The notes under the pieces were generated by a model. It saw nothing but the letters and a program-made list of their open reading frames with translations. It was not told where the DNA came from and searched no databases. A stretch of DNA of 21,517 nt from a virus, in the IMG/VR virus record IMGVR_UViG_3300050821_015928, positions 1-21,517 of that record. One strand, given 5' to 3'. Position numbers and translations under genes: made by a program. This document shows positions 1 through 5,425 of the stretch, in pieces; positions within the stretch are counted from its first letter, which is position 1; each line of letters opens with the position of its first letter.

Positions 1-56
1 ACGCCGGCCGCCACCATCGCCAATCCGATCGCCATATTTGTTGCTGTGCTTTTCAT
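1..56 (-). CDS. Partial 5' end of a gene for a probable secreted or membrane protein
   Basis: An ATG at 56 opens a minus-strand frame that stays open to the left edge (18 codons visible). The peptide starts with MKSTATN and continues into a small hydrophobic stretch (MAIGLAMVAAG), which looks like the start of a signal peptide. No strong ribosome binding site is visible upstream. It lies beyond the tRNA-like sequence, so it may be host chromosome rather than phage. Too little is visible to name a family. Confidence 0.35.
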   Translation of the reverse strand, partial: MKSTATNMAIGLAMVAAG

Positions 57-222
57 GCTCGGAACAACGCATAGGGCGGGCGCATGGTTCCGGTCATGGC
101 CGGCATGTATTGCTAACTCGACTTGTATAAGCGACGAGTTGATCGAGTTGGGACCGTCGATAGTCGGGAAGGGTGTATTTCTGAGACCAGTTCGCCAGTT
201 GCCAAAGACAGCCATTCGTAGT
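57..222. other. Intergenic stretch with short CGAGTTG repeats
   Basis: I see no convincing gene here. A plus-strand frame from 46 to 318 is open, but its protein has no recognisable features and it runs through the tRNA-like sequence. The stretch contains AACTCG (115-120) facing two copies of CGAGTTG (135-141 and 144-150). These could be small inverted/direct repeat binding sites. They sit next to a candidate attachment site, but nothing more can be supported. Confidence 0.3.
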
Positions 223-356
223 TGGGAAACTCAACGCAACCCATTGGGGGGTAACGTTGCGCCTATGGTTCAGTTGGAAAAAAATCGAACTGAATCAAAC
301 CGGCACGGTGGACCCTGACTCCAAGAATCCAGGTTCGAATCCTAGTTTCCCAGCCA
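223..356 (+). tRNA. Expanded or degenerate tRNA-Gln-like sequence, candidate attachment site
   Basis: The 3' end looks like a tRNA: a T-arm CCAGG-TTCGAAT-CCTAG (330-346), then TTTCCCA, a discriminator G and CCA ending at 356. The seven bases at 223-229 (TGGGAAA) pair perfectly with TTTCCCA, as an acceptor stem would. An anticodon-arm-like hairpin TGGA-CCCTGAC-TCCA (309-323) would present CTG. A GTTC…GAAC pair (268-290) resembles a D-stem. From memory the 3' half is close to alphaproteobacterial tRNA-Gln(CTG). However, the element is about 134 nt instead of about 75, has extra hairpins between acceptor and anticodon arms, has C instead of T before the anticodon, and has a mismatch in the T stem. 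It is therefore more likely a relic, a tRNA-like RNA or an integration-scarred tRNA than a working tRNA. Its 3' end faces the prophage genes, as expected for integration into a tRNA 3' end. Confidence 0.45.
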
Positions 357-419
357 GCTCAAAATTGCGCCGTCGAACCGTCACCTACTTCTGAGAGCTT
401 GCTTGCCGACCCCGACGCC
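357..419. other. Short non-coding gap between tRNA-like end and last minus-strand gene
   Basis: This lies between the CCA end and the stop codon of the coiled-coil/TM gene. I see no gene and no clear terminator hairpin with a T run. If the tRNA 3' end is the attachment core, this would be the first prophage DNA. Confidence 0.3.
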
Positions 420-749
420 CTACTGGAAATGCGATAGCGCACGATCCACGGCCCACTTTAGCGCGGCTTCGATGAGCCACCCGAAGACCACCACTGCGGC
501 GAAGCCGATTGACGCCCAGGTCGCCAGTTTCGAACGTGAGAGTTCAAGGGCGGCGACGGTCGGGCGGATCATCTCAACCGAGGCCGCGTGCCGGTCGAGC
601 TTCTCGGAAAGATCGCGCAGCACCGCAGTGTTGTCCGCGTGCCGTCGCTCTTGTAGCTCGCGGTTCTCTTCGATGCGGCGTTGGATGTCGGCCACACTGG
701 CGCGAAGCCTGCCTATAGCTTCACTGATCTCATCGAGCTTGCCGGACAT
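420..749 (-). CDS. Small coiled-coil protein with C-terminal membrane helix (prophage accessory)
   Basis: The 109-residue product starts MSGKLDEISEAIGRL. Residues about 1-65 are charged and heptad-like (GRLRASVADIQRRIEENREL…LSEKLDRHAASVEMI), so a coiled coil is likely. A hydrophobic helix at about 80-100 (WASIGFAAVVVFGWLIEAAL) should anchor it in the inner membrane. I chose the ATG at 749 because AAGGA lies 6 nt upstream; the adjacent GTG at 752 has a poorer site. It resembles proteins annotated DUF1515 in rhizobial prophages, but I recall this only loosely. As the last gene after the lipase and holin-like genes it could serve lysis (for example a spanin or antiholin-type role), but nothing shows this directly. 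Confidence 0.7.
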   Translation of the reverse strand: MSGKLDEISEAIGRLRASVADIQRRIEENRELQERRHADNTAVLRDLSEKLDRHAASVEMIRPTVAALELSRSKLATWASIGFAAVVVFGWLIEAALKWAVDRALSHFQ

Positions 750-802
750 CACAGGTCCTTGGGTTCATTTGCTCTGCAATGTTGAAGCACGCAGCAGCGC
801 CC

Positions 803-1462
803 TCAGCCGGCCGTGCGCGTCGCCAAATATTTGGCGACATCGGCGACATAGCCGGCGATGGCGTGGCAGGCGAACGGATCGCGCTGCGCTACGCCGATCG
901 CGATGAGCGGTTCGCGCGCGTCGCGGAATTCCAGCAGCGGCGGCACATCGAACGGCATAAGCGGCACTGGATCATTGCCGCGGCGGTATTGCCGAATGGC
1001 AATCGGCTGCAGCACGGCGACAAATTTTGCCATGCCGTATCGCGGCGCTCCGAAGGTGACGATAGCTTCGGGCGATTTGCCGGAGCAGGCCAGCAGCGCG
1101 CCAACGCCAAGCGCGAGCGCGCCACCGAGGCTGTGCCCCGTGAGATAGCACTTATTATTGCCAGCAGCCGCCGCGATCGCGGCGACGACGCTCTCCGCAC
1201 CGTCAAGAAAGCCCGCGTGACAGAGGCCGAGCTGCGGATCTTCGTGGTCGACAACGGGGGCGCAGATGAAGTCGCGCGCCCAATCCTCCGCGCTCACTGA
1301 GCCACGAAACGCCACCACCAGGCTGCCCGCCACCGCCGAGACGCGCACGTCGGTCCCGGTCGCTGGGACCGGGAGCGTGCGCGGCTCGTCATAGGTCGCG
1401 GCGCAGCACTGCGCGAATGTCAGGTCGGAAATCATCGCGGCCTCGGATACGGCAACGCCCAT
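803..1462 (-). CDS. Class-3 lipase family protein (alpha/beta hydrolase)
   Basis: The 219-residue protein carries the lipase class 3 nucleophile elbow GHSLGG with Ser111. Asp164 lies in GNDPVPLMP and His200 in the C-terminal CHAIAGY, giving a plausible Ser-Asp-His triad. An AFRGS motif near residue 51 matches the oxyanion-hole strand of the family (from family knowledge). No signal peptide is evident. The start ATG overlaps the stop of the holin-like gene by one base (TGATG), so translation is probably coupled. The substrate is unknown: membrane phospholipid or other host lipid esters are possible. A lipase between a holin-like gene and the end of a late operon is unusual. It could assist envelope disruption (loosely analogous to LysB esterases of mycobacteriophages) or be an unrelated cargo gene. 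The family call is secure, the role is inference. Confidence 0.85.
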   Translation of the reverse strand: MGVAVSEAAMISDLTFAQCCAATYDEPRTLPVPATGTDVRVSAVAGSLVVAFRGSVSAEDWARDFICAPVVDHEDPQLGLCHAGFLDGAESVVAAIAAAAGNNKCYLTGHSLGGALALGVGALLACSGKSPEAIVTFGAPRYGMAKFVAVLQPIAIRQYRRGNDPVPLMPFDVPPLLEFRDAREPLIAIGVAQRDPFACHAIAGYVADVAKYLATRTAG

Positions 1463-2271
1463 CAGAGATTCGGCAGCCCGAGGAATGCGGCGACAGCGGC
1501 GGGCAAGCCGCTGAGCGTGGCGGCGGCACCGACCGGACTAGCAATGACGCCCACCGAGACGCCCAACGTCACCAGCGTATTCTGCACGTCGAGGACCAGC
1601 GGCGCGCAAGCGATATTCAGTCCGGCAAGCGGACCAGTCGGCGACTGAATGTTGGCGAGGTAGGCTTTGGCATCGCGCGCCTTCTGCAACGCTTGGAACG
1701 CGCCGGCACCGCTCGGCAACGGATTTTGTACTTGCGATTGCACAAAGGGGATCAGCGCCGTGTAGCAATTCGCCGCGACTGTGTCGGGCGGCGTCTGCGC
1801 CTGGGCGTCGGCGAGAGCAGCTTGCAGGTCTGTCACCGTAAAGCGCCGCAGGACAACGAGCGGGTTTTGCTGCGCCTGGGCCACTGTAGTCTTGTTGCTG
1901 ACCGCGGCTTTGGGCTGTGGCGCCGCGGCCTTGTTGGCCGCCATCGCGGGTACAACGAATATGCACGCGGCCGTGACGCACAAGACCGTGATAGCGAGAG
2001 TCTGGCCGCGATCGGTGGTGGAGGCACCCGCAACGCCATTCACCGCCTTTTTCATTTCCGGCAGAAAGATCGCCATCAAGCCGCCGAGACCCATGCCGAT
2101 CTCGGAAATGTCTTTCACGGCATCGGGCACATCGTGAAGGCCGAACATGCCGAGCAGCACGGCCAGCCCCGCATAGGTCGACGGTTCGCGCAAGCGCGCC
2201 CCGATCCAGGAAACGTCGCGCTCGATCTTGGCCCTGTCGATCGCGGATGCAGAGTTCGGATTTTGAGTCAT
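1462..2271 (-). CDS. Holin-like membrane protein with C-terminal exported domain
   Basis: The 269-residue product has a holin-like N-terminus. REPSTYAGLAVLLGMFGLH (about 29-46) and ISEIGMGLGGLMAIFLPE (about 55-72) form two membrane segments of the kind seen in alphaproteobacterial phage holins. A third hydrophobic segment (91-111) ends VVPAMAA and looks like a signal peptide with an AxA cleavage site. It is followed by a 150-residue low-charge region that I do not recognise, ending in a Gly/Ala/Leu-rich hydrophobic tail (about 235-267). This looks like a two-TM holin fused to an exported protein. An AGGAG site precedes the ATG at 2271. It sits between the RlpA-like gene and the lipase, which supports a role in lysis. 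Holin assignment is by resemblance of the N-terminus only; the C-terminal role is unknown. Confidence 0.7.
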   Translation of the reverse strand: MTQNPNSASAIDRAKIERDVSWIGARLREPSTYAGLAVLLGMFGLHDVPDAVKDISEIGMGLGGLMAIFLPEMKKAVNGVAGASTTDRGQTLAITVLCVTAACIFVVPAMAANKAAAPQPKAAVSNKTTVAQAQQNPLVVLRRFTVTDLQAALADAQAQTPPDTVAANCYTALIPFVQSQVQNPLPSGAGAFQALQKARDAKAYLANIQSPTGPLAGLNIACAPLVLDVQNTLVTLGVSVGVIASPVGAAATLSGLPAAVAAFLGLPNL

Positions 2272-2322
2272 GATGATCTCCTGTTTGCAGTGAGAGCAGT
2301 CGCCGAGCGAAGTTTTGACTAT

Positions 2323-2682
2323 TCAGAAGAAGCCGAAATCGCCGTGCTGTGGCCGGTAGGAGCCGAGCGGTTCGACGGTGACGCGGGCCAAACCCGAGAA
2401 GCCGAGCGCGCGCGCCGCCGCAGGCGTCAGGTCGATGATCCGCCCGCGTACGAACGGCCCGCGGTCGTTGATGCGTACCAGAATAGAGCGGCCGGCATCC
2501 GTTGTGACGCGCACCAGCGTTCCGAACGGCAGCGTGCGATGCGCCGCTGTCATCGCGCGCGGATCAAAATGCTCGCCGTCGGCAGTCTGCTGTCCGTAGC
2601 TATAGACCGACGCGATTCCACTCTCGGCCCGTGCTGGGCTGATCGCGAGCCCAAGCGCGAGCGCGACAATCGCGCGCTTCAT
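2323..2682 (-). CDS. RlpA-like double-psi beta-barrel protein, secreted
   Basis: The 119-residue protein starts with a clear signal peptide (MKRAIVALALGLAISPARA, cleavage after about residue 19). The rest is a compact RlpA-like double-psi beta-barrel: SGIASVYSYGQQTADGE, AMTAAHRTLPFGT, LVRINDRGPF and RIIDLTPAAARALGF match the family's conserved blocks. RlpA proteins act in the periplasm and some are lytic transglycosylases that cut peptidoglycan. This one lacks a SPOR domain and is near the minimum size of the fold. Its ATG overlaps the stop of the frameshifted DUF1906 gene by 4 nt (ATGA), and the holin-like gene follows after 51 nt. It probably belongs to the lysis cassette as a peptidoglycan-active enzyme. 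A host-derived cell-wall protein captured by the phage is also possible. Confidence 0.85.
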   Translation of the reverse strand: MKRAIVALALGLAISPARAESGIASVYSYGQQTADGEHFDPRAMTAAHRTLPFGTLVRVTTDAGRSILVRINDRGPFVRGRIIDLTPAAARALGFSGLARVTVEPLGSYRPQHGDFGFF

Positions 2683-3319
2683 GCCGAGACCGGGGACAAT
2701 GTCGACGCGAACGGCGCGAAGTCGCCGAACTCACCGTTGCTGTCGTCTGGATCACAATCGATGCCGGCGATGGTCGCGGGCACCTGCTGGCGCAATACCC
2801 ATTTGTTCGCCGAAAGATAAGCCCGGGAACCGGACCAGCCGAGCGAACACGATAGCCACGGAAAATCCGCGAGCTGCGCAGCCATCACAACCTCGCAGAC
2901 GGCGCCCGAGCCGTACACACGCAGCGCAGATTGGGCGCGAGCGATTTGAAAGCGGCGTCGATCGAGGCGAAGTATGGCAGCACGAGTTTCTTGATCTGCG
3001 CCGCGTTGGCGTCGACGTCGACGGCGAAATAGACGGCGGCGTTGTCTGGCGCGCCGACGGTCACGGCATAATGCGCGCAGAATTCGCCGTCGCGCTCACC
3101 AGCGCCTGCGGAGATTCCGCCGTGGGCAAAGTCGCCCCAGCCTTCGCAAACAAGCGCGAGGCGCAATTCCGCCGCGGCGATCGCGTGCGCCTCCGGTGGC
3201 TTGATGCACTTTTCGCCGGACGGATTGATCGGCGAAAGATACCGGATGATGGTCTTCACACCGGCGGCCTTGAGCGCCGCCAGATGCGACGTGGTGTCTA
3301 CGTTGGTGTCGAGGATCAT
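2679..3319 (-). pseudogene. DUF1906 (Rv2525c-like glycoside hydrolase-like) gene split by a frameshift
   Basis: Two adjacent frames encode the two halves of one protein. The first (3319 to 2885, MILDTNVDTTSHL…) carries the GH25-like N-terminal blocks: IIRYLSP, VCEGWGDF and AVYFAVDVD. The second (reading into VYGSGAVCEVV…WLSCSLGWSGSRAY…IDCDPDDSNGEFG to the stop at 2679) carries the C-terminal blocks of the same family. The frames switch in a GTGTGT tract (plus-strand acacac, 2915-2920). Removing one GT unit restores NLRCVYGSGAVCE in a single frame and gives about 212 residues, a normal size for the domain. I chose ATG 3319 because GGAG lies 7 nt upstream; the ATG at 3337 precedes that site. 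DUF1906 proteins are presumed muralytic, so this is a likely endolysin. As read it yields only a truncated protein. Confidence 0.75.
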
Positions 3320-3339
3320 GCATTTTCTCCAATGCAAAA

Positions 3340-3475
3340 TTCGCCTCTCGCCTAACGGGAGAGGCCGCGAGCGCTTCGGCGCGAGCGGGTGAGGAGGCTC
3401 GGATGTTTGGAATCGTAGGGGCGGGTTTGAGACCCGCGCCTACGTGCCGGCTCTCGGAATAAAGCAACGGATCTG
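3340..3475. repeat. Two dispersed-type hairpin repeats between lysis genes
   Basis: The gap upstream of the DUF1906 gene holds two palindromic units. The first (3351-3395) begins with a CCTCTC…GAGAGG hairpin followed by GAGCGCTTCGGCGCGAGCGGGTGAGG. This resembles the CTCTCCCGTTAGGCGAGAGG-type intergenic repeats common in Rhizobiales genomes (from memory). The second (3416-3445) is a strong hairpin, GTAGGGGCGGGT and ACCCGCGCCTAC around a TTGAG loop, 11 of 12 positions pairing. This is another repeat type that I recall as dispersed in bacterial chromosomes. Neither has a T run, so they are not obvious intrinsic terminators. They look like host repeats inserted into the late operon. Confidence 0.6.
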
Positions 3476-3493
3476 TATGTGGCCTGTGGCGTC

Positions 3494-3742
3494 CTAGTAG
3501 GGCCACACTGCGGCGGGTCCGAACTTGTTTGGCTCTTCCACCACCGCGGCATCAGGCACATCGAGCCATTGGTGCAACGCCGGGTCTTGCGTCGCGTATC
3601 ACCTGTCGACATCGCGTGTGGCCGCGGACGTTGCCGTAATCGCGACCATCGCGAAGGCCGCGAGCGATCGGGTTGGCGGGTGGCGATCGCGAGCGGCCAA
3701 ACAAAAGCGCGGCGCGGGCATGCGGCCGAAAAAATTCGTCAT
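3494..3742 (-). pseudogene. Small membrane/secreted protein gene interrupted by an in-frame TGA
   Basis: The ATG at 3742 overlaps the tail-fibre stop by one base (TGATG), which argues for a coupled gene. The first frame reads MTNFFGRMPAPRFC… with a basic stretch, then a hydrophobic SLAAFAMVAITATSAA that looks like a signal peptide or membrane helix. It hits a TGA at 3599-3601 after 47 codons. The same frame then continues for 34 codons (YATQDPALHQWL…FGPAAVWPY) to a TAG at 3494. The composition of that continuation looks like real protein. A single CGA-to-TGA transition would explain the stop. It may instead be a genuine 47-residue protein. No family is recognised; its position between tail fibre and lysis genes fits a small lysis or tail accessory protein. 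Confidence 0.45.
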
Positions 3743-5325
3743 CACAACTCCGCGCCGACGAGCGCGTGGAGCGCGATGAAAGCGTTACCGCCCGTGCTCG
3801 ATACTTCCAACGTAAAGCCGTCAGGCGATGCCGTGAGCGGAATCGTCGTGACCGAGATGCTGTCCGTCCACGAGCCGTCTTGGCGGTAAGAGGCTTTGCT
3901 CGCGTTTCCGGCCCCGTCCCAATAGCTGATGGTCGAGGACGACGGCGCTGCGCGCATGGATACCGGGCAGCGAAATTGGACTGGGATATAGCTTGAGGAA
4001 ATCGGCGCAGGCCCGGCGTAGCTGCCCTGCAAGCCGTTGCGAGTCGCCGTTCCTGTCGCAACGCCGTTGCCGTAAGTCGAATAGAGATAGCGCTGGCAGA
4101 ATGGCAACTCGGCGAAGATCGGCCTCAGCTCCGGCGGCGGCGGCGTCGAATTGGTCGCGCTCGCAGTCGCGCCGGGCGTCACCCGGATGTCGAGCTCGGT
4201 GATGCAGATATAATCCGACGACGAGCCGAAATTGTTGCCAAAGTCGAACCCGATCTCGATGCCGTTGCCCGACGAGCTTGAGGCGGTGAAGCTGTAGGCG
4301 ATCTGCGTCCACGCCGCATTGGCGCAGGTTTGCAGGCTGACCGCGCTGAAGTCAGTGGTCGGACTCGTCCAGACATCCTGCGAGGCGGCATGCTTGACGG
4401 TGAGCTTCGGCGTGATCGAGCCGCCGGTATTGTTGTAGACCTGAGCCTGAACGGTGACGACCTGCCCGGCGAGCGGCGCGCAGATGGTGCTCTCGATACG
4501 CTGCTTGACGATGACGTCAGTGACTGACGAGGCGCCAAGCACCTTCAGCGCATAGAGCGACAGCGCGCCGCTGCGGTTGTTGCTCACCTGCGAGCAGGTG
4601 ACGTTGGCACCCGTCGGCAGCACGATCCAACCGTCGGCCGTATAGCTGCCCGACGTGGTGGCGGAAAGGGACGAGGCGCCGCGCTGCCATACGTCCATGG
4701 CGCCGTTGCGGAACTTGTTGACCAAGCCGCCCGGCCCGCCGATCGACACCGTCGTGCCCGACGCCACCACCTTCAAGCCGTCAGTTGCGGCAATCGACAA
4801 GGCCCCAGTCAGCGAATTCACCGACGAGACTCCGCCACCGCTGCCGCCACCTGGCTGATCAATGATCGTCCACTTTCCGGAGCCGTTCGATTCAACGGCG
4901 AGGTAGCCGTAGGCGGAATTGATGGCGGCGGTCGATGCGCCATCGATGGCGTCGGTGCCGCTGGCGCCGAGCGTGAGCGTGAGAGCCGTTGAACACGATC
5001 CGGATTCGTCCACCACCAGGAGCCGCGTGCCCGTCGGGAAGGACGACGAGGCGGGCAGCGAAACGGTGCGCGCCGCCGTGATCGCCGTATAGGCGACAGT
5101 GCGGTCGGTGGCGAGCGCGGTGTAGTTCGCATCCGACACGGCCGTACGGGTATTGGTCAACGCCTCCGCAAGCTTCGCTGCGGGCCAGCCCCCGGCCGTC
5201 GAGCCATCCTGCACGACGATGCGATTGTTGGTGGTGTCGATGACCATTTCGCCGACCGCGCCAACGAACGAAGCCACCTGTGTCGACGTGCCACGCCGGT
5301 ATTGGACTTGAACCGCTGTTGTCAT
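3742..5325 (-). CDS. Tail fibre / receptor-binding protein with Mtd-like N-terminal domain
   Basis: The start is the ATG at 5325, preceded by GGAG at 5 nt; a longer frame to 5448 runs into a palindrome and has no such site. The 527-residue protein opens with VQYRRGTSTQVASF, GAVGEMVIDTT and VVQDGSTAGGWP (residues 7-48). This is the pattern of the major-tropism-determinant N-terminal beta-prism that attaches trimeric fibres. Residues 75-155 form a repetitive beta domain (RTVSLPASSSFPTGTRLLVVDESG…). NKFRNGAMDVWQRG (203-216) begins a carbohydrate-binding-like jelly roll, reaching to about 385. A PPPP linker (395-398) precedes a C-terminal domain (RCPVSMRAAPSSSTISYWDG…) found at the tips of many fibres. 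It should bind the host surface at the tail tip. Domain limits are by eye; host receptor unknown. Confidence 0.85.
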   Translation of the reverse strand: MTTAVQVQYRRGTSTQVASFVGAVGEMVIDTTNNRIVVQDGSTAGGWPAAKLAEALTNTRTAVSDANYTALATDRTVAYTAITAARTVSLPASSSFPTGTRLLVVDESGSCSTALTLTLGASGTDAIDGASTAAINSAYGYLAVESNGSGKWTIIDQPGGGSGGGVSSVNSLTGALSIAATDGLKVVASGTTVSIGGPGGLVNKFRNGAMDVWQRGASSLSATTSGSYTADGWIVLPTGANVTCSQVSNNRSGALSLYALKVLGASSVTDVIVKQRIESTICAPLAGQVVTVQAQVYNNTGGSITPKLTVKHAASQDVWTSPTTDFSAVSLQTCANAAWTQIAYSFTASSSSGNGIEIGFDFGNNFGSSSDYICITELDIRVTPGATASATNSTPPPPELRPIFAELPFCQRYLYSTYGNGVATGTATRNGLQGSYAGPAPISSSYIPVQFRCPVSMRAAPSSSTISYWDGAGNASKASYRQDGSWTDSISVTTIPLTASPDGFTLEVSSTGGNAFIALHALVGAEL

Positions 5326-5350
5326 TTGCTCTCCAAACCGGACGCAAAAA

Positions 5351-5387
5351 GGCGAAATTCGCAATCGGAAGCCGATCGGCTTCCGAT
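5351..5387 (-). terminator. Perfect 24-bp palindrome before the tail-fibre gene, possible terminator or attenuator
   Basis: Positions 5364-5387 are a perfect self-complementary palindrome (ATCGGAAGCC-GATC-GGCTTCCGAT). On the minus strand it is followed by a second small hairpin (GCGAATTTCGC) and then CTTTTTGCG at about 5346-5350. The arrangement of strong hairpin plus T run in a 100-nt gap between two late genes suggests partial termination or mRNA processing ahead of the fibre gene. It could also be a protein binding site. Confidence 0.5.
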
Positions 5388-5425
5388 CTCGATTTAGCTT
5401 GCTGATTCCGATGTCTGATCTTTGC

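Noticed and set aside
46-318. Plus-strand 90-codon frame at the left edge
   Set aside because: It has no recognisable domain or ribosome binding site and runs into the tRNA-like element.
1417-2820. Long plus-strand open frame (467 codons)
   Set aside because: It lies opposite the lipase start, holin-like, RlpA-like and DUF1906 genes. Its product is Arg-rich with no recognisable motif, as expected for an antisense frame in high-GC DNA.
3352-3612. 86-codon minus-strand frame across the repeats near 3400
   Set aside because: Much of it is translated hairpin repeat and it overlaps the better-supported frame coupled to the tail fibre.
3742-5325. Diversity-generating retroelement target in the Mtd-like tail fibre
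   Set aside because: The Mtd-like resemblance is to the N-terminal attachment domain only. I see no reverse transcriptase and no template/variable repeat pair in the window.
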